Source: Bradyrhizobium hipponense
GTDB lineage: Bacteria; Pseudomonadota; Alphaproteobacteria; Rhizobiales; Xanthobacteraceae
Assembly: GCF_008123965.1 (NCBI RefSeq)
Contig: NZ_VSTH01000018.1
Coordinates: 104,471-168,470 of the forward strand
Length of the DNA stretch: 64,000 bases
Direction of reading: 5' to 3'
Shown here: positions 19,413-28,521 of the stretch, one piece after another
Layout of the letters: the number at the start of each line of letters is the position of its first letter
Position numbering within the stretch: position 1 is the stretch's first letter
Made by a program: the position numbers and the translations under genes
The notes under the pieces: generated by a model
Database searches by the model: none
Told to the model about the DNA's origin: nothing
What the model saw: the letters and a program-made list of their open reading frames with translations, nothing else

Positions 19413-20084
19413 TCAGTCCCGGGCATAAAGCGTTCGCGGCGCCACCCATCGAAACATTTTCCGGCCGAACACGCCCGCGAGCCCAACAAACAGGACCGCC
19501 GTGCCGAAGTTCCACATCAGGATCATCACCGTCGCATCGATGACGTGGAATAACGACAGCGCTGTTGCCGTGATGGCGGCGACCGCCAGGCTGCCCATGA
19601 AGGTCGCGGCAATCGGACGGAGCGGCGCCGCGTAACGCAGCATCACGAGCATGGCGAGTGACAATGGCAGGCTCGTGAGCACGAGCGTGGCGAAGCAACG
19701 CGTGGCCTCGCCAAGGCTCATGCCATCAGGTCCGATCGCAACCCATTGCGTGAGGCACTGATAGCCGACATTCGAGAGCCACACGATCAGCACAGGCATG
19801 GGCAGCAGAAGCCACATGCGCGACCGGTCGGGGAGGCTGACCAGGAAGGCGGCAATTGCCGCCAGCGCACCCGTCAGAGCTGCAGCTGACATGCTGACGA
19901 CAAAGGCTGGCTCCTGCAGCCGCTGCACCAGGTCGGGGCGAATTCCCTGGTTGACGGCCAGCAGCGTCAAGACGACCGCTGCAAGCAGGAGCCAGCACGC
20001 CGCCCGCATCACCGGCGGCCGCAGCCGCCGCACCGGCGTGGCGTTCGCCGCAAGGGATGCAATGAGATCGGGTGTCTTGATCAC
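19413..20084 (-). CDS. nrsF: NrsF/OsrA-type membrane anti-sigma factor (DUF1109)
   Basis: A 223-residue protein with six hydrophobic segments and the DUF1109 layout. It starts at GTG 20084, overlapping the sigma gene stop by 4 nt (GTGA), so the pair is translationally coupled. In this family (NrsF of Caulobacter, OsrA of Bradyrhizobium japonicum) the protein holds an ECF sigma factor at the membrane and releases it on oxidant or metal stress, using two conserved Cys near positions 130 and 180. Here Cys130 is present (GEATRC), but the position expected for the second Cys reads SLFHVID, with no Cys. Other Cys are at 30 and 110. Confidence 0.88.
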   Translation of the reverse strand: MIKTPDLIASLAANATPVRRLRPPVMRAACWLLLAAVVLTLLAVNQGIRPDLVQRLQEPAFVVSMSAAALTGALAAIAAFLVSLPDRSRMWLLLPMPVLIVWLSNVGYQCLTQWVAIGPDGMSLGEATRCFATLVLTSLPLSLAMLVMLRYAAPLRPIAATFMGSLAVAAITATALSLFHVIDATVMILMWNFGTAVLFVGLAGVFGRKMFRWVAPRTLYARD

Positions 20085-20716
20085 GGTTCGCTCCGATTGA
20101 GCAGCATTTTTCGCAGATTCTTCAGCGCACGATGAGTATTCACTTTAAGAGACGTGATGGACATGCCGCTTACTGCTGCCGCTTCCTTTAATGACAGCTC
20201 CTTGAGTTTGAGCAACCGGAGCGCATTCTGCTGCGCAGGTGGGAGATTACTGACCATCCCCTCGAGCTCTCGCTCGCCCGGCCTCTCTCCTAGGTTCGCT
20301 GCGGACTCGCAAAAGGTTTCATGCTCGGCTGTCAAAGGTATTTCACGGTCCCTGGTGCGGCCCTGACGGCGCAGCCGATCAATGAATCGCCGGTTGGCGA
20401 TAGCGACCAGCCACGGCGCAAACGGCCGGGCCGGATCGTAGGTCTGCCGGATCGAATGGACGGTCAGAAGGACGTCCTGAACCGAATCCTCCACATCGCC
20501 GCGGTCACGATGCCGCCGCGCGGCAAGGGAACGCAGATACGGCGTGATCTCTTGCAGAAGCCGGTGATAGGCGGCTCGATCCCCCTCCTGGGCGCGGGCC
20601 ATGAGGATCGACCAGTCGACATCTCTGGCGACCTGGCTTGTTGGGTGCGCGCCGCTGCGATCGTCTTTCCCGACGAGCCTCAGCGACGGTCCGTGGTCGT
20701 GAGAATCGTGCGTCAT
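20081..20716 (-). CDS. sigF: ECF RNA polymerase sigma factor, SigF/EcfF type
   Basis: A 211-residue group 4 sigma factor. Region 2 includes the DVEDSVQDVLLTVHSIRQTYDPARPFAPWLVAIANRR block, and region 4 reads LPPAQQNALRLLKLKELSLKEAAAVSGMSITSLKVNTHRALKNLRK. The ATG at 20716 follows the doxX stop with a one-base overlap; longer readings in this frame are doxX shadow. It precedes nrsF with a 4-nt overlap. The six-gene order bufA-bufB-bufC-doxX-sigF-nrsF implies positive autoregulation through the GTAACC...CGAA promoter at 23374-23398. Confidence 0.9.
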   Translation of the reverse strand: MTHDSHDHGPSLRLVGKDDRSGAHPTSQVARDVDWSILMARAQEGDRAAYHRLLQEITPYLRSLAARRHRDRGDVEDSVQDVLLTVHSIRQTYDPARPFAPWLVAIANRRFIDRLRRQGRTRDREIPLTAEHETFCESAANLGERPGERELEGMVSNLPPAQQNALRLLKLKELSLKEAAAVSGMSITSLKVNTHRALKNLRKMLLNRSEP

Positions 20717-21228
20717 CAGGCGCCTCCCTGGCGCCAGGGCCGGGGCAGCATCTCGAGCCAATGGTCGAGAGACAGCGTCCCCGGGCCAATGGCAATGATG
20801 GCCAACGCCAGGCCCGCCCACGGCAGATGAAAATTCGCCCAACCTTCCGGCACCACCAGCTGAATGACGCCGGTCATGACCAGGAGTCCGAGCGCGGAAA
20901 ATCGGGTAGCTAGGCCAATCACGAGAAGAACAGGCAGCACGATCTCGGCGATGCCGTCGAGGTATGCGAACGCGGTAGGCAGTGGGAAGTCGTAAGCTTG
21001 ACCAAAAATATGCAGCTTGAACTCGTCCTCGAATAAGTAAACCGCAGCCGGCGATAACGACAGGAAGCCATCCCACTTGGTCAGCCCCGATTTGAAGAAG
21101 GGCACGGCCAGTGCGATCCGCAGCACTGGCGGTGCAACGACCTGAGCGACGCGGGTAAGCCAATCCGCAACCTCTCGCACAACGTTCTCGACACTTGCGA
21201 TGTTCATGTGCGTCGTGACCATGGTCAT
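20716..21228 (-). CDS. DoxX family membrane protein of the bufferin operon
   Basis: A 170-residue protein with four membrane helices. The DoxX core is visible as LRIALAVPFFKSGLTKWDG, LPTAFAYLDGIAEIVLPVLLVIGLATRFSALGLLVMTG and a C-terminal GPGTLSLDHWL. DoxX proteins regularly accompany DUF2282/DUF692/DUF2063 genes, as in the gig operon of Cupriavidus; a role in membrane redox chemistry of thiols or quinones is suspected but not settled. Its start overlaps the end of bufC by 4 nt. Confidence 0.88.
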   Translation of the reverse strand: MTMVTTHMNIASVENVVREVADWLTRVAQVVAPPVLRIALAVPFFKSGLTKWDGFLSLSPAAVYLFEDEFKLHIFGQAYDFPLPTAFAYLDGIAEIVLPVLLVIGLATRFSALGLLVMTGVIQLVVPEGWANFHLPWAGLALAIIAIGPGTLSLDHWLEMLPRPWRQGGA

Positions 21229-22013
21229 GGTCGCCTCGTGTCTGGCGCAAGGCGATAGCCGACCAGGGCGCCCGCACCCAAGAGATCTGAAAGGTTACCG
21301 GACAGGTCGAAACGAGAATTAGCGGTCAGAGCTGCCTCCAGCGCGGCGAGGACCGGTCTTCCGTCGCCTAGGGCCTGTATGAATTCCAGACTGCCCTCAG
21401 GAATAGACCTGACTTCGACATCGGCCAGGGGTCGAACGACCAGCACGTCCTCGCCGCCAGCGGCGGGATCCACCGGCGCTGGGATGCCGCCCGCGACATT
21501 CATCTGCCAAATCGTCAGTGCCGGAAACTCCGAGCGGACGACACGGAGCGAAGGGTGAAGCATGAGGCGCATCCCGGGAAGCTCGTCGGGCGCGATCGTT
21601 GTGAACGCCTTCGGATCAATCGGCGAGGCCTCGGGCGCGTGGTAGGCCTCGGTCCAGGCGCGCTCGATACGTGCAACATCTGCCAGATAAGGCAGCACCG
21701 CAGCCGGCTCGAACCCCTGGATGAAATCCGGGAAGCCGGCTCCATAATCGAGCATGATCGGCGAGCGCGGCGGCTCAACCATCACATAGGCGCGCGCCAT
21801 AGCCCGGAAGAAATCCGCCCCAACGATGCGATGCACGGCCGGGAATGCGTCCTTCAGAGTCTCCGTCAGACCCACCACGACATTGTTTCGATAGACGGCA
21901 AACCGCCTCGGACTTGGTTCGCCGTCCGGCCCGATAAGGCCGATCGGCGCCGGCAGCGCAGGGGCGAGGAGCGCCGCAGCAAAGCTTCGTTGCCTTTCAG
22001 CGAGCGGCTGCAT
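21225..22013 (-). CDS. bufC: BufC-type DUF2063 protein (partner of the MNIO enzyme)
   Basis: A 262-residue protein. The N-terminal DUF2063 domain has ERQRSFAAALLAPALPAP, RRFAVYRNNVVVGLTETLKDAFPAVHRIVGADFF, ARAYVMVEPPRSPIMLDYGAGFPDFI and VARIERAWTEAYHA. Although once labelled putative DNA-binding, this family works with DUF692/MNIO enzymes as the peptide-recruiting partner for maturation of small Cys-containing precursors. The start codon lies 17 nt inside the end of bufB, so the two proteins are coupled. Most likely a BufB-BufC complex acts on BufA. Confidence 0.88.
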   Translation of the reverse strand: MQPLAERQRSFAAALLAPALPAPIGLIGPDGEPSPRRFAVYRNNVVVGLTETLKDAFPAVHRIVGADFFRAMARAYVMVEPPRSPIMLDYGAGFPDFIQGFEPAAVLPYLADVARIERAWTEAYHAPEASPIDPKAFTTIAPDELPGMRLMLHPSLRVVRSEFPALTIWQMNVAGGIPAPVDPAAGGEDVLVVRPLADVEVRSIPEGSLEFIQALGDGRPVLAALEAALTANSRFDLSGNLSDLLGAGALVGYRLAPDTRRP

Positions 22014-22884
22014 GGCGCAAGGCCTCCGATTTCGTTGCGAACATGATCGCCTCGGCGCGGTCGGCTTCCCACTTGAGCGTCGCCCAAACCGGCACGTCGG
22101 CGTCCCATTCGATCAGCGTGGGAACCGGACCGATAAGCGTGACGGCGTGGGCGTAGAGCTCCCAGACGATTTCGTCGACCGGGCGATTATGCGTATCGAT
22201 CAGCAGCGGCCGTCCCTTTTCATCAGCTTCTCTCGTATAGCCGGCCAGGTGGATTTCCTGGACGTGGGCGAGCGGATAGGCATCGATATAGGCGATCGGA
22301 TCCCACAGCTGGTTGGTCGACGCGACGTAAACATTATTGACGTCGAGGAGCAGGCCGCAGCCGGTACGTCGTACGACTTCGGCAATGAAGTCGATCTCCG
22401 AATAGGTGCTTTCCGCGAAGGCAAGATAGGTGGATGGATTCTCCAGCAACATTTGCCGCCTGAGAGAACTCTGGACCTGGTCGATGTGTTCGACGACGCG
22501 ACCGAGCGTCTCGCCAGTGTATGGCACCGGCAATAGGTCGTTGAGAAATCCCGTGTCATGTGATGACCACGCCAGGTGTTCCGAGAACAGGCCTGGTCGG
22601 TAACGCTCGATGAGCCCGCTTAGGCGCTGAAGATGAGCTTCATCGAGCGGCAGATCCGCACCGATCGACAATCCGACGCCGTGGAGCGACAGCGGATATC
22701 GCTCGCGGATGGCCGACAAATAGCGGTGCGGCGGGCCTCCCGCGCCCATGTAGTTTTCCGCGTGGACCTCGAAGAAACCGATGTCAGGCCGCTGCTCGAG
22801 GATCGTGCGGTAATGCTCAGCCTTCAGGCCGACGCCCCCACGTGCGGGGATGCGGTCTCTCGCGCAATACGATGGAAGCGTCAC
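21997..22884 (-). CDS. bufB: BufB-type MNIO (DUF692) post-translational modifying enzyme
   Basis: A 295-residue TIM-barrel enzyme of the multinuclear non-heme iron-dependent oxidative family. Candidate metal-binding motifs occur in order: FFEVHAENY, PLSLHGVGLS, SEHLAW, LLENPSTY, LLLDVNNVY, HVQEIHLAGY, DTHNRPV and TLIEWD. The start is the GTG at 22884, placed 5 nt after GGAGG; a TTG at 22896 lies inside that ribosome site. In known bufferin systems this enzyme oxidatively modifies Cys residues of the precursor, turning them into metal-binding heterocycles. The precursor gene bufA lies immediately upstream. Confidence 0.9.
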   Translation of the reverse strand: MTLPSYCARDRIPARGGVGLKAEHYRTILEQRPDIGFFEVHAENYMGAGGPPHRYLSAIRERYPLSLHGVGLSIGADLPLDEAHLQRLSGLIERYRPGLFSEHLAWSSHDTGFLNDLLPVPYTGETLGRVVEHIDQVQSSLRRQMLLENPSTYLAFAESTYSEIDFIAEVVRRTGCGLLLDVNNVYVASTNQLWDPIAYIDAYPLAHVQEIHLAGYTREADEKGRPLLIDTHNRPVDEIVWELYAHAVTLIGPVPTLIEWDADVPVWATLKWEADRAEAIMFATKSEALRHAAAR

Positions 22885-22907
22885 GGCAACCTCCAATCTT
22901 AGGGAGA

Positions 22908-22933
22908 GGCGGGCGGCAGTTGCGCCGCCCGCC
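22908..22933 (-). promoter_or_regulatory. Intercistronic hairpin between bufA and bufB
   Basis: A perfect 10-bp GC stem (22908-22917 with 22924-22933, 6-nt loop) starts 14 nt after the bufA stop. No T-run follows, so it is not a classic terminator. It fits a partial attenuator or 3' stabiliser that leaves more precursor mRNA than enzyme mRNA. Confidence 0.6.
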
Positions 22934-22947
22934 CTCGCAATGCGACA

Positions 22948-23289
22948 TCAGGCCTTGGGCGTCAGGCTTCCCGGCCCCTTCGGCGTCTGCATGGTCACGC
23001 AGCTGCCTTTGGCCTCGAGCTTGAACGCGTTGCCCTGATAGTCGACCGTGCTGGTTCCGGCGCAGGTCGTCCCTGCCCCCGCATAGCAGTCGTTCTGGCC
23101 CTTGAGGGCCACGCCGAAGCACTTCTCCATCTTGCCGCCTTCCAGCGCCTTCATCGTCGCGGCCTGCTTCTCCTTCATCATTTTTTCCATCTCGGCCTTG
23201 CTCTGCGCCGGGGCCGGTGTGGCAGCGAGCGATCCCACGGCTGCGACGAAGGCGCCGGCGACGAGTGCGGATAGCGTGCGATTGGACAT
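22948..23289 (-). CDS. bufA: BufA (DUF2282) bufferin precursor peptide
   Basis: A 113-residue exported peptide. The signal peptide covers about residues 1-29 (ends PAPAQS). A charged Lys/Glu/Met helix follows, then the DUF2282 core with four Cys at 57, 68, 76 and 97: [24 protein letters not shown] and GSCVTM. This EKCxGxxxxGxNDC...CAGTS...GxC pattern is the signature of bufferin-1 precursors. Members act as periplasmic metal buffers after Cys modification by the adjacent BufB/BufC. Transcription likely starts near 23367 from the SigF-type promoter, giving a leader of about 78 nt. Confidence 0.9.
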   Translation of the reverse strand: MSNRTLSALVAGAFVAAVGSLAATPAPAQSKAEMEKMMKEKQAATMKALEGGKMEKCFGVALKGQNDCYAGAGTTCAGTSTVDYQGNAFKLEAKGSCVTMQTPKGPGSLTPKA

Positions 23290-23373
23290 TTCTGTTCCTC
23301 CGATTGGCGGGTTGCGGTGCGAGCGTACGCAGTCGCCCGTGCGGCGGGCCGAGCCGGCCCGCTTAAGGGTAAA

Positions 23374-23398
23374 TTCGCTCGGGAAGCGGAAAGGTTAC
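23374..23398 (-). promoter_or_regulatory. SigF-type promoter of the buf operon
   Basis: On the minus strand, GTAACC (23398-23393), 15-nt spacer, CGAA (23377-23374). It matches the GTAACC-N16-CGAA form known for Caulobacter SigF and is repeated ahead of four other island units. Confidence 0.75.
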
Positions 23399-23554
23399 GC
23401 CGCCAGAACCGAGGCTTGCGGTTCCCAATTCCGAAAATACGGTTCGCTGGAAGTGGTCTGAAGACCGCGGAGGAATTTGAGGCGCGTTTGATGCGATTTG
23501 CGTGCAGTGCCGCTTACCGCAGCGAAGCAATCTCAAGGAAATGGACGAGCTTCA

Positions 23555-24990
<1,436 letters not shown>

Positions 24991-25001
24991 AAGCGTGCCG
25001 T

Positions 25002-25032
25002 AGCATCCGGTCTGTAGTGACTACAGGGTCAA
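25002..25032 (-). promoter_or_regulatory. MerR-type promoter/operator between merA and merR
   Basis: The minus strand has TTGACC (25032-25027), a 19-nt spacer and GATGCT (25007-25002). The spacer holds the dyad CTGTAG-TGA-CTACAG (25012-25026). A long spacer carrying a dyad is diagnostic of MerR-family control. The site remains intact although both flanking genes are damaged. Confidence 0.75.
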
Positions 25033-25045
25033 GGGAGATCCTCCG

Positions 25046-25479
25046 ATGCGCGCTCACACCGGCGCCAAGGGCATGCAGCGGGCCGAGCTCGCCCAGCGGA
25101 CCGGCTGCAACCTGGAGACGGTGCGCTATTACGAAAAGGCAGGTCTTCTGCCGGAGCCGCCGCGTACATCGGCTCGCGTACATCGGCTGGCTACCGGAGT
25201 TACGACGCGACGCACGAACGGCGTCTTCGCTTCATATTGCGGGCTCGCGAACTCGGCTTTTCGCTGCACGAGGTCGGCGAGCTAATGCATCTTGCCGACG
25301 AACGCGAGCAGCCTTGCGCCGATGTGCGCGCGGTCGCTACTGCACACCTCGATGACGTACGGGCGAAGATCGCCGACCTGAAGCGCATGGAGCGGGTGCT
25401 CAAGGACATGGTTGCGCGGTGCGGCAACGGCACCCAGCCGGAATGCCCGCTGATTGAGACGTTATTCCGGGCCTCCTAA
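25046..25479 (+). pseudogene. merR: MerR family regulator, frameshifted by a 14-bp tandem duplication
   Basis: The first 43 codons read as a MerR HTH (RAELAQRTGCNLETVRYYEKAGLLPEPPRTSA), with AAGGGAG upstream of the ATG. The unit CGCGTACATCGGCT then occurs twice in tandem (25161-25174 and 25175-25188). Removing one copy restores a perfect frame, TSAGYRSYDATHERRLRFIL running into RARELGFSLHEVGELMHLAD, and a 139-residue MerR. The second half keeps three Cys (EQPCAD, ARCGNG and PECPLI) expected for Hg(II) sensing. As it stands the protein is truncated after an out-of-frame tail. Confidence 0.88.
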
Positions 25480-25516
25480 GGTCGGCGACGGGAGCCCGCA
25501 AGGTTGCAGTGCAACA

Positions 25517-25542
25517 GTAACCTTGTTGCACCATCAAGCGAA
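25517..25542 (+). promoter_or_regulatory. SigF-type promoter of the DUF3179 gene
   Basis: GTAACC at 25517-25522, a 16-nt spacer and CGAA at 25539-25542, a full match to the motif before bufA. The start codon of the DUF3179 gene is about 78 nt downstream of CGAA. Confidence 0.75.
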
Positions 25543-25620
25543 CATTGAAAGTCGACGAAATCGACGCAGGTCGCGATCTGGAGGTGTTGAGGCGAACCAA
25601 AAATCCTCAACGGCGAGACT

Positions 25621-26676
25621 TTGAGATACGGAAGCTGCATCCGAGCAATAGTGCTGGCGCTGGTGGTGCTTGCCGCCCCGGCCATGATGGCTATTGGCGG
25701 AGGCGTGGCTGAGCCAGCAAGCTGGCGAGCAGAATGGCCCCACACTGATTTTTCGCATCACACTGTCCCACTGAACGAGCTCAAATCGGGCGGCCCGCCA
25801 AAGGACGGTATTCCGTCGATCGACACGCCTCGCTTCGAGCGGCTGAACGACGGCACGGCGTCAGGATGGGCCACCCGTATCGGCAATACCGAGCCCGTCA
25901 TCTCGCTCGTCATCCGCGATGATGCGCGGGCGTATCCCCTGAGCGTCCTGATCTGGCACGAGATTGTGAACGATATTGTCGGGGGTACGCCTGTAGCCGT
26001 CACCTATTGCCCGCTCTGCAACAGCTCGCTCGTTTTCGAGCGCACGGTTGAGACTCGCATTCTCGATTTCGGCACGACGGGCAAGCTCCGAAACTCGGAT
26101 CTGGTGATGTATGACCGTCAAACCGAGAGCTGGTGGCAACAGTTCGGGGGCGACGCCATCGTCGGTGTCATGAGCGGGAAACAGCTTCGTTCGGTTCCAT
26201 CGCGCCTCGAGTCCTTCAGCCGCTTCCGTCAGCGTTTCCCCTACGGCCAAGTGCTGATCCCGAACGATCCCGGCGCGCGCAACTACGGCAGGAATCCTTA
26301 TGTCGGATACGACGCAAGCGGGCAAAAGCCCTTCCTCTATGACGGCTCGTTACCCGACGGCATCGATCCGATGGAGCGCGTCATCGCAGTCGAAACCAGG
26401 CCGGGTTACCACGAAGCGTGGTCGCTGCCACTGCTGAGAGAGAGGGGCACGATCGAAGCCGGCGACATCGTTCTCACATGGGGAGCCGGACAAACCTCGG
26501 TGCTCGACAAGGCGACGATTGCAGGCGGCCGCGAGATCGGAAACGTGGTTGTGCAACGGCGGCAAGTCGGACAATTGTCCGACATTCCTTACGACGTCAC
26601 CTTTGCGTTTTCATTCCACGCCTTCAGGCCCGACAGCCCAATTCACAAGAGAACATCGGTTGGCCCGGAAGATTGA
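25621..26676 (+). CDS. DUF3179 domain-containing secreted protein
   Basis: A 351-residue protein read from a TTG at 25621; a signal peptide covers the first 30 residues or so. The DUF3179 domain is recognisable by DGIPSIDTPRFE, DDARAYPLSVLIWHEIVNDIVGGTPVAVTYCPLCNSSLVFER, LRNSDLVMYDRQTESWWQQFGGDAIVG and NPYVGYDASGQKPFLYDG. Its CPLC motif could hold a metal or form a disulfide. The family's reaction is unknown. It sits behind a SigF-type promoter and next to a decayed mer locus, so a stress-linked periplasmic role is likely but inferred. Confidence 0.82.
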   Translation: MRYGSCIRAIVLALVVLAAPAMMAIGGGVAEPASWRAEWPHTDFSHHTVPLNELKSGGPPKDGIPSIDTPRFERLNDGTASGWATRIGNTEPVISLVIRDDARAYPLSVLIWHEIVNDIVGGTPVAVTYCPLCNSSLVFERTVETRILDFGTTGKLRNSDLVMYDRQTESWWQQFGGDAIVGVMSGKQLRSVPSRLESFSRFRQRFPYGQVLIPNDPGARNYGRNPYVGYDASGQKPFLYDGSLPDGIDPMERVIAVETRPGYHEAWSLPLLRERGTIEAGDIVLTWGAGQTSVLDKATIAGGREIGNVVVQRRQVGQLSDIPYDVTFAFSFHAFRPDSPIHKRTSVGPED

Positions 26677-26709
26677 AGGTCACGCTCGCCGCTGCGCATT
26701 GCCCCGCAC

Positions 26710-26735
26710 GTAACCTTTTCGTGCCTGACCGCGAA
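26710..26735 (+). promoter_or_regulatory. SigF-type promoter of the NPCAP-repeat gene
   Basis: GTAACC at 26710-26715, a 16-nt spacer and CGAA at 26732-26735. The ATG of the repeat peptide is 116 nt beyond CGAA. Confidence 0.72.
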
Positions 26736-26851
26736 CCTATCGCCAGGGGCTACCCGCTTCGCTTCGACGCGATCGTCGAATCCCCGACCGGTCGCCGTGA
26801 CAGCGGCGGCCGTGAATGACGTTGAAGTTTCAACCCCACGGGAGAATTGCG

Positions 26852-27082
26852 ATGAAATCGCTAAGGACTTCGCTCCTAACCTTGAGCTCCATCGCCGCAC
26901 TCGGCGGGCTTCTCGCAGCGGCTTCGGTGCCGACCGTCGCGCTGGCCGCAAACCCCTGCGCTCCGAAGGCAACCAAGGCGACCAAGGCGGCCAATCCGTG
27001 CGCACCGAAGGGACATAAGGCCGCGAACCCCTGTGCGCCGGCAGCAAAGAAGATGACCAATCCGTGCGCACCGAAGAAGTAG
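26852..27082 (+). CDS. Secreted small peptide with four NPCAP repeats
   Basis: A 76-residue peptide. The ATG at 26852 has GGAGAA 5 nt upstream; the ATG at 26816 would bury the signal peptide. After a signal peptide ending in VALAA, the mature 40-odd residues are almost only four repeats: NPCAPKATKATKAA, NPCAPKGHKAA, NPCAPAAKKMT, NPCAPKK. Each repeat carries one Cys between two Pro, and the rest is Lys, Ala and Thr. The layout, namely an exported Cys-repeat peptide under a SigF-type promoter, suggests a metal-binding or RiPP-like role parallel to BufA. No modifying enzyme lies next to it, so BufB would have to act in trans. Function is inferred. Confidence 0.72.
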   Translation: MKSLRTSLLTLSSIAALGGLLAAASVPTVALAANPCAPKATKATKAANPCAPKGHKAANPCAPAAKKMTNPCAPKK

Positions 27083-27184
27083 CGAACGTTGGTGGGTCGG
27101 TTGGGTCTATGCTCGACCATGATACCCCGCTCGCTAAAGCTGTGCGATGCTACGATATTGGACAAGCCATCTTCCCGGAATCTG

Positions 27185-28357
27185 ATGGGCGTCTCGCGAA
27201 CTCATCTGAGGGTCATCGGATTCCTGCTTTGCCTTTCGAGCGGCATTGCGCTGGCGGAAGAACGGCTACCTACGCATTTTTGGCGCCAGCCGCTCGCGCC
27301 GCAGGGCGAAGCGCCACGCACATGGTCAACCGAAGAACGTTCGCTCGCGCCGGAGAGCTGCGGCGGCTGCCATAGCGACAAGCTTGAGGAGTGGCGGACA
27401 TCCTTCCACGCCAAGGCGTTCTCGCCGGGGCTCGTCGGCCAGCTCCTCACCTACGACGCGGGCGACAGCGCGGCCTGCATGGAATGCCATGCGCCCCTGG
27501 CGGAACAGCGCCAGGCGTTTGAAGCGGCGCGCCGACGGGCCGAAACCGAGCCTGGCGCCGGGCATGGCCTTGCGGACGCCGGAAACTCCTGCGGCGGCTG
27601 CCACCTGAGAGGCCATCGCCGCTTCGGCCCGCCGCAACGCGAGACCGGCGCCGTCGGACAGAGCGACGCCTCCGCTCCGCACGGTGGCGTGATGCGCGTC
27701 CCGGAATTCGAGAAATCGGAGTTCTGCGCTGCGTGCCATCAGTTTCCGCAGAGCCAAGCCATCAACGGCAAGCCGCTGGAGAATACGCTTGTCGAATGGA
27801 AGCAGAGCCCGGCCGCGCGCAGCGGCACGACCTGTCAGTCGTGTCACATGCCCGAGCGCAAGCATCTATGGCGCGGCATCCACGATCCCGACATGGTGCG
27901 ATCCGGCCTCACGCCGGAGTTCGTCGCCGAGCACGCAACAGCACGGTTTCGCCTGACCAGCACCAGAATCGGGCACGCATTCCCGACTTACGTGACACCA
28001 AAGGTCATGATGAAAGGGCTCGCTCTCGACGAGGCTGGAGAGCCGGTCCCCAGATCAGAGGTTAGCCACGTCATCCAGCGGCAAGTGGAATCGGTCGATG
28101 GTGACTGGATCGAGCGCTCCGACACCCGGCTGCTGCCGGGGCAGTCTGCGATGCTGGAAATTGCCTGGCCGAAGAGCGGCCGGGTAAAGTTCTGGTTGGA
28201 GATTTACCCCGATGATTTCTATCACCAGCACGTATACAGCAACTTGTTGCGCGAGCTGGCGGCCGACAGCGCCGCAGCCAAGCTGATCGCCGAGGCTGAC
28301 CGTACCGCTCAAGGAAGCCATTTCACTCTTTTTGAAACGACGGTCCAACGGCCGTGA
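27185..28357 (+). CDS. Periplasmic multiheme c-type cytochrome (five CXXCH)
   Basis: About 390 residues after a signal peptide (RTHLRVIGFLLCLSSGIALA). Five heme attachment sites are seen: CGGCH, CMECH, CGGCH, CAACH and CQSCH, within the first 220 residues. The last is followed by a beta-rich C-terminal domain (TSTRIGHAFPTYVTPKVMMKGLAL and later strands). The arrangement resembles cytochrome c554/NrfB-like domains but no exact family is certain. Start chosen at the ATG at 27185, giving a compact signal peptide; the ATG at 27119 is possible. It follows the NPCAP-repeat gene by about 100 nt in the same direction and may share its promoter. Confidence 0.82.
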   Translation: MGVSRTHLRVIGFLLCLSSGIALAEERLPTHFWRQPLAPQGEAPRTWSTEERSLAPESCGGCHSDKLEEWRTSFHAKAFSPGLVGQLLTYDAGDSAACMECHAPLAEQRQAFEAARRRAETEPGAGHGLADAGNSCGGCHLRGHRRFGPPQRETGAVGQSDASAPHGGVMRVPEFEKSEFCAACHQFPQSQAINGKPLENTLVEWKQSPAARSGTTCQSCHMPERKHLWRGIHDPDMVRSGLTPEFVAEHATARFRLTSTRIGHAFPTYVTPKVMMKGLALDEAGEPVPRSEVSHVIQRQVESVDGDWIERSDTRLLPGQSAMLEIAWPKSGRVKFWLEIYPDDFYHQHVYSNLLRELAADSAAAKLIAEADRTAQGSHFTLFETTVQRP

Positions 28358-28521
28358 CGCCGGTGTGTCGCGCGGGCTCGCGGCGGCCGTGACATTGTAG
28401 CACCCTGACTGCCGGCCTACTCCGCCCGCCAGCGGCTCCTTCGATCGCCATTGCCTTGGCCGTGGCGCGCCTCTATCTGGACGCGCATCGTGCCCGCTCA
28501 TTCGCACGGTCGTTCTGCTTG

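Noticed and set aside
20717..21277. Long reading of the sigma gene up to 21277
   Set aside because: Beyond 20716 the frame overlaps doxX and encodes Arg/His-rich sequence. The ATG at 20716 gives the proper family length.
21287..21300. GGTTACC inside bufC as another SigF-type promoter
   Set aside because: There is no TTCG at 15-16 nt to the left, and it lies inside coding sequence.
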